DNA of 64,000 bases. Source: Bacillota bacterium (lineage in GTDB: Bacteria; Bacillota; Clostridia; Tissierellales; Sedimentibacteraceae). The position numbers and the translations under genes are program-made. The notes under the pieces were generated by a model, which saw nothing but the letters and a program-made list of their open reading frames with translations, did no database searches and was not told the origin of the DNA. Where the stretch lies: assembly GCA_023386345.1 (NCBI GenBank), contig JAEWJT010000004.1, forward strand, positions 124,001 through 188,000, given 5' to 3'. Of the stretch, positions 24,955-32,440 are shown piece by piece. The number at the start of each line of letters is the position of its first letter. Position 1 is the stretch's first letter.

Positions 24955-25500
24955 ATGGAAAAATTTATTTGTAAAATCTGTGGATACATGCACGAAGGAG
25001 ACTCTGCACCAGACGAATGTCCAATATGTCATGCTAGCTCAGACAAATTTACTATGCAAGCAAGTACTGGCTTAGTTTGGGCTGATGAGCATGTAGTAGG
25101 AGTAGCACAAGGTGTAGACGAAGAAGTTATCAAGGGCTTAAGAGCTAACTTTGAAGGTGAATGTAAAGAAGTTGGTATGTATTTAGCGATGGCAAGAGTA
25201 GCTCATAGAGAGGGATATCCTGAGATAGGCTTATACTGGGAAAAAGCTGCTTTTGAAGAGGCAGAACACGCAGCTAAATTTGCTGAATTGTTAGGAGAAG
25301 TTTTAACTGATTCTACTAAGAAAAACCTTGAAATGAGAGTAGCAGCAGAGAATGGAGCAACAGCTGGCAAGAAAGAATTAGCAACACTTGCTAAAAAATT
25401 AAACCTTGATGCAATTCACGACACAGTTCATGAAATGGCAAAAGATGAAGCAAGACACGGTAAGGCTTTTGAAGGTTTATTGAAAAGATATTTTTCATAA
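24955..25500 (+). CDS. Reverse rubrerythrin (rubredoxin domain N-terminal)
   Basis: A 181-residue peroxide/oxygen-scavenging protein. The rubredoxin-like iron site comes first (Cys6-x2-Cys9 and Cys22-x2-Cys25), followed by a four-helix ferritin-like diiron domain with the Glu/His ligands in EGECKEVGMYLAMARVAHREGYPEI, FEEAEHAAKFAEL and DEARHGKAFEGLL. In ordinary rubrerythrin the order is opposite; this reverse form is known from clostridia, where it is among the main PerR targets. The GGAGG precedes the start. Located 95 nt upstream of perR. Confidence 0.93.
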   Translation: MEKFICKICGYMHEGDSAPDECPICHASSDKFTMQASTGLVWADEHVVGVAQGVDEEVIKGLRANFEGECKEVGMYLAMARVAHREGYPEIGLYWEKAAFEEAEHAAKFAELLGEVLTDSTKKNLEMRVAAENGATAGKKELATLAKKLNLDAIHDTVHEMAKDEARHGKAFEGLLKRYFS

Positions 25501-25595
25501 AAATTAATATATAACATGATAATGAATATTTAAATCTATAAAAATGGTCATATATATTGGTTAAATAAAAGATGATGAAAGGATAAGCACCGAGT

Positions 25596-25982
25596 ATGAA
25601 AAAAAGAAATACAATACAGGGACAGCTTGTATTAAACGCTGTTAGACAACTTAGTAATCATCCAACAGCAGATGATGTATATAATCATGTTGAAAAATTA
25701 TATCCAAATATAAGCAAGGCTACGGTATATAGAAACCTAAACTCTTTAGTTGAAGATGGAATGTTGATAAAAATTTCAGTTCCAGATGCAGCTGACAGAT
25801 TTGACCATACATTAGAAAAGCATTATCATATTAAATGTATGAAATGCAAAGAGTTTATGGATTTGAATTTAGATTATATGCAGGAATTGGATGACAAGGT
25901 ATCAGACTTGACTAAGTACAAAATACTAAGTCATGATATTGCATTCAAGGGCATATGCCCAAAATGTAATAAAGTTAATTAA
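25596..25982 (+). CDS. perR: PerR, peroxide-sensing Fur-family repressor
   Basis: A 128-residue Fur-family protein. Residues matching the PerR regulatory metal site are all present with a constant offset of 15 from Bacillus subtilis PerR: His22, Asp70, His76, His78 and Asp89; Asp89 (Asp104 in Bacillus) is the position that distinguishes PerR from Fur. The structural zinc site is Cys81-x2-Cys84 and Cys121-x2-Cys124. The DNA-recognition helix is ISKATVYRNLNSL. It lies behind the rubrerythrin it probably represses. The AAAGGA site is 12 nt before the ATG, unusually far, and the leader contains a 20-mer shared with the mscL leader. Confidence 0.92.
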   Translation: MKKRNTIQGQLVLNAVRQLSNHPTADDVYNHVEKLYPNISKATVYRNLNSLVEDGMLIKISVPDAADRFDHTLEKHYHIKCMKCKEFMDLNLDYMQELDDKVSDLTKYKILSHDIAFKGICPKCNKVN

Positions 25983-25989
25983 TTTAAAG

Positions 25990-26072
25990 ACTGGTATATG
26001 TAATTGTGGTGATTTTGAGTGGTTAAAGGTATTGACTATGCTCATAGCTATAAATACAATACCAGTTTTTTA
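25990..26072 (+). terminator. Terminator-like long stem-loop after perR
   Basis: ACTGGTAT (25990-25997) pairs with ATACCAGT (26059-26066) across a 61-nt loop that contains a smaller CTATG/CATAG hairpin; TTTTTT follows. The long loop makes this less typical than other terminators here. Confidence 0.45.
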
Positions 26073-26159
26073 TGGATTTTGGAACTTTACTATTATTTAT
26101 TCGTCTAAATAACTGTTATGAAAATGACATAAAATATAATTCACTAGGAGAGTAATGAA

Positions 26160-26669
26160 ATGAAATTAAAAAAACTAATTGTAAGCGTGCTTGTAATAGC
26201 TTTAGTATTTGGAGCTGTAGCATGCAAGAAAGATGATGGCAAGGATGTACCTAATAAAGGACAAGAACAAGGAAAAAAGGAACTGACAGGTAGTCTTGAG
26301 GATATAATGAAATCCTTGTACAAAGATACTGAAGTAAATGCAGAAATGTTGCAAAACACAGTTCTGACAGATGAAAACTCTTTATACTTTTCAGGTCTTG
26401 AAAAATTAAACGGAGCAGAAGGCTTAGCTTCAGAAATGATGATAAATGTAGCAGCGCATTCAGTAGTGCTTTTAAGAGTTAAAGAGGGAACAAATATAGA
26501 GGCTATTAAGACTGAAATTAAAGAAAAAGTAGATCCAAGAAAATGGATATGCGTTGGAGTTGAGAGAGAAAAGTTAATAGTTGATAATATTGGAAATACA
26601 ATAATATTAATAATTGACAATAATATTAGTGAGAAAATTCATGAAAATTTTTTAGGATTAGCAAAATAA
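26160..26669 (+). CDS. Lipoprotein of unknown function (DUF4358-like)
   Basis: A 169-residue protein with a lipoprotein signal (MKLKKLIVSVLVIALVFGAV, lipobox GAVAC, Cys about residue 22), a charged linker KKDDGKDVPNKGQEQGKK, and a C-terminal alpha/beta domain (MINVAAHSVVLLRVKEGTNIEAIKTEIKEKVD...NTIILIIDNN). The arrangement resembles DUF4358 lipoproteins of clostridia, but I am not certain. It ends with a downstream palindrome that could act as terminator. No functional hint from neighbours. Confidence 0.75.
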   Translation: MKLKKLIVSVLVIALVFGAVACKKDDGKDVPNKGQEQGKKELTGSLEDIMKSLYKDTEVNAEMLQNTVLTDENSLYFSGLEKLNGAEGLASEMMINVAAHSVVLLRVKEGTNIEAIKTEIKEKVDPRKWICVGVEREKLIVDNIGNTIILIIDNNISEKIHENFLGLAK

Positions 26670-26677
26670 AAAAGATA

Positions 26678-26743
26678 TTACAATTTTCTTCATAATATGA
26701 TATAATATCCGTAGTTCTAAGTTTGCTTGAACTACGGATATTA
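26678..26743 (+). promoter_or_regulatory. Promoter overlapped by a perfect 15-bp palindrome
   Basis: TTACAA (26678-26683), 17 bp, TATAAT (26701-26706) forms a good promoter. A perfect inverted repeat TAATATCCGTAGTTC (26703-26717) with its complement (26729-26743) begins within the -10 box and extends beyond the start site. It may be an operator for the mscL transcript, or the terminator of the upstream lipoprotein (a short T-rich tail follows), or both. Confidence 0.55.
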
Positions 26744-26876
26744 TATTTAGGCATCAATTCTTATATACAAGATAATACATAGCATTTTAAAGTAAGAATT
26801 TGATTTATATTATTCTATAGTTTAAAAGCATATCATTAGAGAATATATATATATTAAATTTTAAAAAATGAAAATA

Positions 26877-26970
26877 ATGAAAGGAAAAGCACCGAGCCCA
26901 TTCGCAAATATTTTGTTTCTCTTGAAAAGAGATGACGGAGTTGTTGTGTAATAGGTGCATGGGTATAAAA
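26877..26970 (+). promoter_or_regulatory. Structured 5' leader of mscL, possible pseudoknot
   Basis: GCACC (26889-26893) can pair with GGTGC (26954-26958), CCCAT (26897-26901) with ATGGG (26959-26963), and in between TCTCTT/AAGAGA (26918-26923 with 26927-26932) forms a small GAA-loop hairpin. The first two pairings together make an H-type pseudoknot that would hide AGGTG and GGG, the only ribosome-binding candidates of mscL. No known riboswitch class is recognised. It begins with a motif repeated before perR. Confidence 0.45.
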
Positions 26971-27384
26971 ATGAAAAAATTTTTTTCGGAATTTAAAGAA
27001 TTTGCTATTCGTGGCAATGTAATTGATATGGCAGTCGGTGTTGTCATAGGTGGTGCTTTTAAAGCAATAGTCGACTCTTTGGTAAAAGATATAATTACAC
27101 CATTTATAGGATTATTTGCTAATCAAGATTTAAGTGATAAGGTATTTATGATTGGAGATGTAGCAATCAAATACGGTTCATTTATAACTTCAATTATTAA
27201 TTTTGCATTGATGGCTTTTGTTATATTTATTATTATTAAGTTTCTTAGCAAGATTAAGGGTTATGGAAAGAAAGAAGTATCTGTAGAAGCTGAGGTAGTT
27301 ACAAAGACATGTCCATATTGCTTAAGTGAAATTCCAATTAAAGCGACACGTTGTATGCACTGTACTTCAGTTTTAGAAAAATAG
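26971..27384 (+). CDS. mscL: MscL large-conductance mechanosensitive channel with zinc-ribbon tail
   Basis: A 137-residue channel that opens at high membrane tension to release solutes on osmotic downshock. The N-terminus MKKFFSEFKEFAIRGNVIDM and the first pore helix AVGVVIGGAFKAIVDSLVKDIITP are canonical; the second helix is SIINFALMAFVIFIIIKFL. The C-terminus ends in CPYCLSEIPIKATRCMHC, a Cys4 zinc ribbon that most MscL proteins lack. The frame is open from an ATG at 26932, but conserved MscL sequence begins at 26971. Ribosome-binding sequence is weak and may be sequestered in the leader. A terminator follows. Confidence 0.95.
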   Translation: MKKFFSEFKEFAIRGNVIDMAVGVVIGGAFKAIVDSLVKDIITPFIGLFANQDLSDKVFMIGDVAIKYGSFITSIINFALMAFVIFIIIKFLSKIKGYGKKEVSVEAEVVTKTCPYCLSEIPIKATRCMHCTSVLEK

Positions 27385-27393
27385 TACAAGTAT

Positions 27394-27423
27394 AGAAGAT
27401 AATTTAGTTTATCTTCTTTTTTG
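27394..27423 (+). terminator. Intrinsic terminator of mscL
   Basis: AGAAGATAA (27394-27402) pairs with TTATCTTCT (27409-27417) over a 6-nt loop and is followed by a run of T. Confidence 0.85.
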
Positions 27424-27514
27424 TAAATATTTAATTTTTTAGTAAAAAATAGTTGTTAGAAGCTTATTACTTTGATATAATAATCTCAAGTAAAACTTTT
27501 GGGAGGAGAACAGT

Positions 27515-27919
27515 ATGAAAAAAATAAGTATCTTATTAGTTTTAATTTTATTATTTGCATTGTCAGGATGCGTAAATAACAATGTATCACCTACTAGCAT
27601 AAGTGCAAATGCTGTTGTAATTGATGCTATTTCTTCAGATAAGCTTGCTGCTATTGAAGAAGAAAAAATAGTTAAAGAGCTTAATGCAATGTACAATACT
27701 TTAAGAATGGAAAAAGTAAATAAGAGTATAGACGAATCATCACTTATTAACGTGGTTTACTACAAGGATAAAAAAGAAATATCAGTTTTTTCTGTTGATA
27801 AAAATGGTGTGTTGTATCTATATCGAGACAATAAAAATATATACAAGATTACGAACAAGAGTGTAAATTACAAGCGTATATCAGAGATATTCGAAGAATA
27901 TAAAAATACAGATAAATAG
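27515..27919 (+). CDS. Small lipoprotein of unknown function
   Basis: A 134-residue protein with a typical signal (MKKISILLVLILLFALSGC, Cys at residue 19) and a short acidic/alpha-beta domain (VIDAISSDKLAAIEEEKIVKELNAMYNTLR, then a strand-rich end). Likely membrane-anchored outside the cell. GGGAGG precedes the ATG. No family recognised and no informative neighbour. Confidence 0.72.
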   Translation: MKKISILLVLILLFALSGCVNNNVSPTSISANAVVIDAISSDKLAAIEEEKIVKELNAMYNTLRMEKVNKSIDESSLINVVYYKDKKEISVFSVDKNGVLYLYRDNKNIYKITNKSVNYKRISEIFEEYKNTDK

Positions 27920-28044
27920 AAATATATCTAAAAAATAAATTACCTATAAAAATTTTCGTAATATCAAAAATAAAGGTTGAAATTTTTACAAAATATGATA
28001 TTATTTATGTTTGTGTGCGAAAATTTTGGAGGTAAAAAAACATC

Positions 28045-28659
28045 ATGCAAAATCAAACTAATCAAGTAAAAATGGTGACAAGTGATCCAACTGCTTTAGG
28101 ACTTTTTGGACTAGCTATGGTTACACTTGTTGCATCATCACAAAAGCTTGGATTTACTGAATCAACATCATTGGTAATTCCGTGGGCTATGTTTTTAGGA
28201 GCAGGAGCTCAATTAATCGCATCTATCAATGATGCAAAACACAATAATATATTTGGAGCTACAGCATTTGGTGGCTACGCATTCTTCTGGTTTTCTATGG
28301 CGATGTCATGGATGATTCAAAAGGGAGTATTTGGAGAAGCACTAATGTCATCAGCTGATACAAAACAGCTTGGAGTGGCATTTGTCGGATACTTAATATT
28401 TAGCGTTTATATGACAATAGGAGCTTTAGAAACAAACAAGGTATTATTTTCAATTTTTGTTCTAATTGACTTTTTATTTATAGGTCTTTCTTTAAGCTCA
28501 TTTAATGTTATGTATCATCAAACGCATTTGTTAGCTGGTGTATCGGAATTAATAATAGCTTTATTATCATTCTACGGTTCAGCAGCAAATGTTTTGAACA
28601 ACCACTTTGGAAAAGTAGTGTTACCAATAGGTAAACCATTTAAGATTTTTAAGAAATAA
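28045..28659 (+). CDS. Acetate/succinate permease-type membrane protein (GPR1/FUN34/YaaH, SatP)
   Basis: A 204-residue protein with six hydrophobic segments and the family's N-terminal motif in the form SDPTALGLFGLAMVTL (the usual text is NPxPLGL), plus WAMFLGAGAQLIASINDAKHNNIFGATAFGGYAFFW, a hallmark of GPR1/FUN34/YaaH transporters that move acetate or succinate. The protein is full length. A GGAGG lies slightly far (about 13 nt) ahead of the ATG. It stands alone between a promoter-like region and a strong terminator. Acetate is the best substrate guess for a fermenter. Confidence 0.9.
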   Translation: MQNQTNQVKMVTSDPTALGLFGLAMVTLVASSQKLGFTESTSLVIPWAMFLGAGAQLIASINDAKHNNIFGATAFGGYAFFWFSMAMSWMIQKGVFGEALMSSADTKQLGVAFVGYLIFSVYMTIGALETNKVLFSIFVLIDFLFIGLSLSSFNVMYHQTHLLAGVSELIIALLSFYGSAANVLNNHFGKVVLPIGKPFKIFKK

Positions 28660-28665
28660 GTAATT

Positions 28666-28706
28666 AAAAAGCAACTGATTTTTAGCAATCAGTTGCTTTT
28701 TTAGTT
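28666..28706 (+). terminator. Intrinsic terminator after the permease gene
   Basis: AAAAAGCAACTGATT (28666-28680) forms a perfect 15-bp stem with its complement (28687-28701) around a 6-nt loop. A-rich and T-rich flanks make it usable from both strands, serving also the convergent methyltransferase gene. Confidence 0.88.
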
Positions 28707-28739
28707 ATGATTAATTTAAAATAATTGTTAATTTTAACT

Positions 28740-29216
28740 TTAAAAATTAAACTCATTTTCCCATGCAAAGTAAGCAGATTCTTCTGAGCTTTTTGGCCAA
28801 TGGCTGCACCATTCAGGTACGCTAGGTGTTTCCACTCTATCTAAGCTCGGAGTATATGGCTTAATATCTAGCACAGGTGTATTATCGTTAGCATCAATAA
28901 ACGCAATATGAATAATACCTTTTTCATAATCAATATGAACAACATTTACTGGGGTCAAGGCAATTGGATTAGGACGCAAAGGCGACCTTGTAGCGAAAAT
29001 TCCCATTACTTCAGGGGCGTTTTTATATGGCTGCTCTGTTTGCAATGTTGAACGAGATTTTTCATCATCAAAATCGCTAAACCACCAAAGGACATTAATA
29101 TGACTAAATCCATCCAATGCCTGCATAGCTGAAATATAGTTTTTTTCTAATTCAATAAATGTTCCTTCCTCGTTATTACGAATTTTTCCAATAGGATGTA
29201 CTATAAAATTACTCAT
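28740..29216 (-). CDS. TrmO-like (TsaA family) tRNA N6-methyltransferase
   Basis: A 158-residue protein of the TsaA/TrmO family, which methylates t6A at position 37 of some tRNAs using SAM in a beta-barrel fold. The diagnostic block is GIFATRSPLRPNPIALTPVNV (split here: GIFATRSPLRPNPIALT), with HINVLWWFSDFD earlier and DIKPYTPSLDRV later. The start is taken at 29216 (MSNFIVHPIGKI) since GGAGG lies about 8 nt ahead; an ATG 15 nt further up has no ribosome site. It lies behind a MerR-type promoter and next to a MerR regulator on the same strand. Confidence 0.85.
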   Translation of the reverse strand: MSNFIVHPIGKIRNNEEGTFIELEKNYISAMQALDGFSHINVLWWFSDFDDEKSRSTLQTEQPYKNAPEVMGIFATRSPLRPNPIALTPVNVVHIDYEKGIIHIAFIDANDNTPVLDIKPYTPSLDRVETPSVPEWCSHWPKSSEESAYFAWENEFNF

Positions 29217-29251
29217 GTTTTTTTCCTCCATTTTTTTTTAATTTCAAGTAC

Positions 29252-29282
29252 AGTATAAACCATCACATCATGTTAGAGTCAA
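29252..29282 (-). promoter_or_regulatory. MerR-type promoter with 19-bp spacer for the TrmO-like gene
   Basis: Read on the minus strand: TTGACT (29282-29277), 19 bp, TATACT (29257-29252). The spacer contains ACAT-G-ATGT. The spacing is diagnostic for promoters activated by MerR proteins, and a MerR/GyrI gene ends just upstream. So the regulator probably controls this gene. Confidence 0.7.
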
Positions 29283-29301
29283 GGAAAAAAATAAATTTAA
29301 T

Positions 29302-30117
29302 TTATATAATCTCTACTGGTATTTGAAGCTCTATCAAATATTTTTCTGGGTTACTTTCGTTAAATGGTCCACGATGTACAATTTGTCTATTTAGTCCGTA
29401 CATTCTATACTGGCTATTTTTTTGCAGCCATTCTGCAAAAGCTAAATATGCTCCTGCTATATTTGAGAAATCTCCATATACCATTGTGCATGCCATCATT
29501 GGCACTGGATCTGTGTTGCGGAATATAAAGTCACCTATGCTTTTTCCACATTTTTTTACAGGAGCACATAACTCAACATCAACATTAGTTTCTTTATATT
29601 CAACATCATGATAGATAGCAAAAGTTTTACTTGAAATTTCTATTTGATGCTTCTCTGCGAAATTAGATAATTCTTGCCATAACTCACCTTCTGCGTAGTA
29701 ATCAGATAGTGTTCTACGCAGAGACAGAACTTGATAACTTGGAATAGCCCGTATTGAAATATTATAGTGCATTTCGCTTTTTCTATTTAAAATTTCATTT
29801 TTTGCAAACTCTATTTTTTTTAGCTTTTCCTGTTCAGCTTGAATTGCTTTTTCTACCTCTAAGTATTTTGTATCAAGCTGTTTTATAAGAGAGTTATCAT
29901 CCTTTATATTAAGAGCGACTGAAATTTCTGAAATATTAAACCCGCTATCACGAAGATAGATTATCTTGTTTAAAATAGGTATTTGATGTGCAGAATACAT
30001 ACGATAACCTGTCCACTGGTCAATCTCTGCTGGTTTTAAAAGTCCTACCTCGTCATAGTATCGGAGCATCCGTATTGTTACTTGTACCAATTTTGAAAAT
30101 TCTCCTATCCTAAACAT
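29302..30117 (-). CDS. MerR-family regulator with GyrI-like effector domain
   Basis: A 271-residue regulator: N-terminal MerR winged helix (FRIGEFSKLVQVTIRMLRYYDEVGLLKP), coiled-coil helix (residues about 80-115), and a GyrI-like ligand pocket from about 120 (YNISIRAIPSYQVLSLRRTLS ... MMACTMVYGDFSNIAGAYLAFAEW). The ATG at 30117 has GGAGG 7 nt ahead; a preceding in-frame TTG is less suitable. It lies 86 nt upstream of the TrmO-like gene whose promoter has the 19-bp MerR spacer. The inducer is unknown. Confidence 0.88.
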   Translation of the reverse strand: MFRIGEFSKLVQVTIRMLRYYDEVGLLKPAEIDQWTGYRMYSAHQIPILNKIIYLRDSGFNISEISVALNIKDDNSLIKQLDTKYLEVEKAIQAEQEKLKKIEFAKNEILNRKSEMHYNISIRAIPSYQVLSLRRTLSDYYAEGELWQELSNFAEKHQIEISSKTFAIYHDVEYKETNVDVELCAPVKKCGKSIGDFIFRNTDPVPMMACTMVYGDFSNIAGAYLAFAEWLQKNSQYRMYGLNRQIVHRGPFNESNPEKYLIELQIPVEII

Positions 30118-30210
30118 CAACTTACCTCCTTTTAAATTTTAACTTATATTATAATGATATCCTAATTAATATTCGGTGTGTATTTTTGTATATCTTATAA
30201 AAATATTTTG

Positions 30211-31968
30211 CTATTCTTTAATTTTAATATTCGAAATATCAGTACTCACATTCATTGAGTAATTTGTGTCGTAAATTACAAATCCAAGCTTTGCGTTTGG
30301 TGGTTTTCTGATGTTCTGCTTTTTTGTATAGTCAATCTCTACTAAGCTGTTGTTTTTTCCTTTGCTATAAAAAGCAGCAAGAGTTGCAGCTTCTATGTAT
30401 TCTATATCTTGTAATTCATCACCATTAGTTTTTATAACAACATGAGAGCCTGGTATACCTTTTGCGTGAAACCAATAATCATCCTTCTTAGCATGCTTAA
30501 ATGTAATCAAGTCATTTTGAATATTATTTTTTCCGACTAATATTTCATGACCGTTGGAAGAAACATATACCAAAATATCATTTTTAACTTTATTAGAGCC
30601 TTTTGGTGCTTTATATTTTTTTATGAAGCCTTCTTCTGCTAATTCCTCATATATTTGGTCTAAATCATCAGTGGTTTTACACGCTTCAATGCTAAATAAG
30701 ATATTTTCCAAATATTCAATATCTGAGCTAGTTGATTCTATAAGTTTTAGCAATTCTTCCTCAGCAGATTTCAGCTTGTTATATCTTTTATAGTATTTTT
30801 GTGAATTTAAAGATAAATTATTAAGCTTTGGATCTAAAGGTATTATAATTTCATTTTGTTCAGGGTCATAATAATTAATTACTGTAAGTTTGTTATTTTC
30901 ATAAGGCACTTGAAGATTGGATATGATTAAATCTCCATATATTTTATATTTTTCTCTGTCCTCAGCACTTAATAATTCATTTTTTTGCTTTTCTAATTTT
31001 TTCTTATCTCTATCAAGCTTAGTATTAATGCTTTTTAGTAAATTTGAAACCTTTTGATTAATTCTGTTTTTATTATCAAGTTCATAATAATATACATCAA
31101 GCATTTCACTTATGGTATAGAAATCTTGCTTTTTACAATCATTATAATAATTAATTTTTATACTGTGAAAATCATAAATATTCTCATCTGGGTTGATATA
31201 TATAGCTGGTAATATTTTCTTGCTTTTTATTATAGCTACTGTATCATTAAATCCATCACATAACCTAGTTAAAGCCTTATCAGATAATTCTGCCAAGCTA
31301 AGTCCTTCATTTATATTGCTAACATAGCATATTTCCTTACTTAGAAGTGGACTAAAGCCAATAAAGTTTTTGTATAAAAAGTTATATACCAAAGTGCCAC
31401 TATTTGTATTATTTATTGAATTTATTAAGCCATCCTTATCTGTATTTAAAGGGTTTAGCTTAGATTGCGATGGTGGCAAATTATAAGGAATACCTGGATA
31501 AACCTGCCTTACACTGCTCATGCTTTCAGAAACACGCTTGATTGAATCAATAATTATTTTACTGTCATAGTTTATAAATATGATGTTGCTATGTTTACCC
31601 ATCATTTCAATAATCAATGATTTTTTTACTGTGGTTTTCAGCTCATCCTTGCACTCAAATACAATTTCAATAACTCTGTCAAGCTCTAACTGTTTTATAT
31701 CTACAATATTTGAGCCATATAAATGCTTTCTTAGGAGCATACAAAACATTGGGGCTTGTTCAGGGTTTTTGCGTGATAAAGTAGTAAGATGAATTCTAGG
31801 GCTACTGCTGTTTGATGTCAACAAAAGCTTATAATTTGATGAATTGCTTCTAATATTTATAATTATTTCATCCTTTTCAGGCTGATGCACTTTATCTATT
31901 CGACCACCTATGAGCTTGCTTAAAAGCTCATTTTTTATACTATTTAAAACGATACCGTCTAATGCCAT
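30211..31968 (-). CDS. rqcH: RqcH/NFACT ribosome-associated quality-control factor
   Basis: A 585-residue NFACT protein (formerly fibronectin-binding protein FbpA). It binds obstructed 50S subunits and directs Ala-tail addition to stalled chains. The N-terminal NFACT-N domain starts MALDGIVLNSIKNELLSKLIGGRIDKVHQP, a coiled-coil region spans roughly 290-430, and the C-terminal NFACT-R domain contains ILVGKNNIQNDLITFKHAKKDDYWFHAKGIPGSHVVIK. All typical domains are present. GGAAGG lies about 10 nt ahead of the ATG. Single gene on the minus strand. Confidence 0.94.
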   Translation of the reverse strand: MALDGIVLNSIKNELLSKLIGGRIDKVHQPEKDEIIINIRSNSSNYKLLLTSNSSSPRIHLTTLSRKNPEQAPMFCMLLRKHLYGSNIVDIKQLELDRVIEIVFECKDELKTTVKKSLIIEMMGKHSNIIFINYDSKIIIDSIKRVSESMSSVRQVYPGIPYNLPPSQSKLNPLNTDKDGLINSINNTNSGTLVYNFLYKNFIGFSPLLSKEICYVSNINEGLSLAELSDKALTRLCDGFNDTVAIIKSKKILPAIYINPDENIYDFHSIKINYYNDCKKQDFYTISEMLDVYYYELDNKNRINQKVSNLLKSINTKLDRDKKKLEKQKNELLSAEDREKYKIYGDLIISNLQVPYENNKLTVINYYDPEQNEIIIPLDPKLNNLSLNSQKYYKRYNKLKSAEEELLKLIESTSSDIEYLENILFSIEACKTTDDLDQIYEELAEEGFIKKYKAPKGSNKVKNDILVYVSSNGHEILVGKNNIQNDLITFKHAKKDDYWFHAKGIPGSHVVIKTNGDELQDIEYIEAATLAAFYSKGKNNSLVEIDYTKKQNIRKPPNAKLGFVIYDTNYSMNVSTDISNIKIKE

Positions 31969-32440
31969 AATATAATCACCTTCCTTTTACGGTTTATTTT
32001 CTTATTGTACACTATTTTGTGGAAAATATAAATAGAAATTTTTAATTGTAATAATTTGGAATCAATTGTATTTTATGTACGTCTATAACGTTAAATTACT
32101 AATCCAAAATATACCTAATAATTTAAATAGTGTAGTTGTAAAACTTTAATTTATAATTATTTTAGATAATATTTCTATAAAAATTAGTTTTAAAAAGTGA
32201 TTTATAGAATAAATTCATAATATAAAAACAACTAATTTCGAATAAATATATACTAATTTCGCCATACTTCGGCACAAAGAAATATTTTTGATATAATAAC
32301 ACTAACAAGCAGTTAGTATCAAATTTAGTATTTACTTACAATATTAATGCCAATACTTATGCAGAGTGTGTACGTATAATCAAAGAGTTTCAGGAACTTC
32401 GTATATATCTGAAACATTTAAATTTAAATGAGGTTTGTAT
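31969..32440. other. 472-bp divergent intergenic region with repeated ACTAATTTCG
   Basis: No gene is seen. ACTAATTTCG occurs twice (32231-32240 and 32252-32261), exactly 21 bp apart (two helical turns), and a related inverted copy AAATTAGTTT lies at 32181-32190. A -10-like TATAAT (32292-32297) follows. A 7-bp hairpin GTTTCAG/CTGAAAC (32387-32393 with 32409-32415) is in the leader of the next gene. The repeats look like an operator for a DNA-binding regulator. Confidence 0.5.

Noticed and set aside
26144..26620. 158-codon minus-strand frame opposite the lipoprotein at 26160
   Set aside because: The plus-strand gene has a clear lipobox and ribosome site; the antisense frame has neither.
26877..26970. 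Known riboswitch class in the mscL leader (ydaO, c-di-GMP, preQ1, fluoride, SAM-II)
   Set aside because: I compared the conserved cores I know and found no match; it is reported only as an unnamed structured leader.
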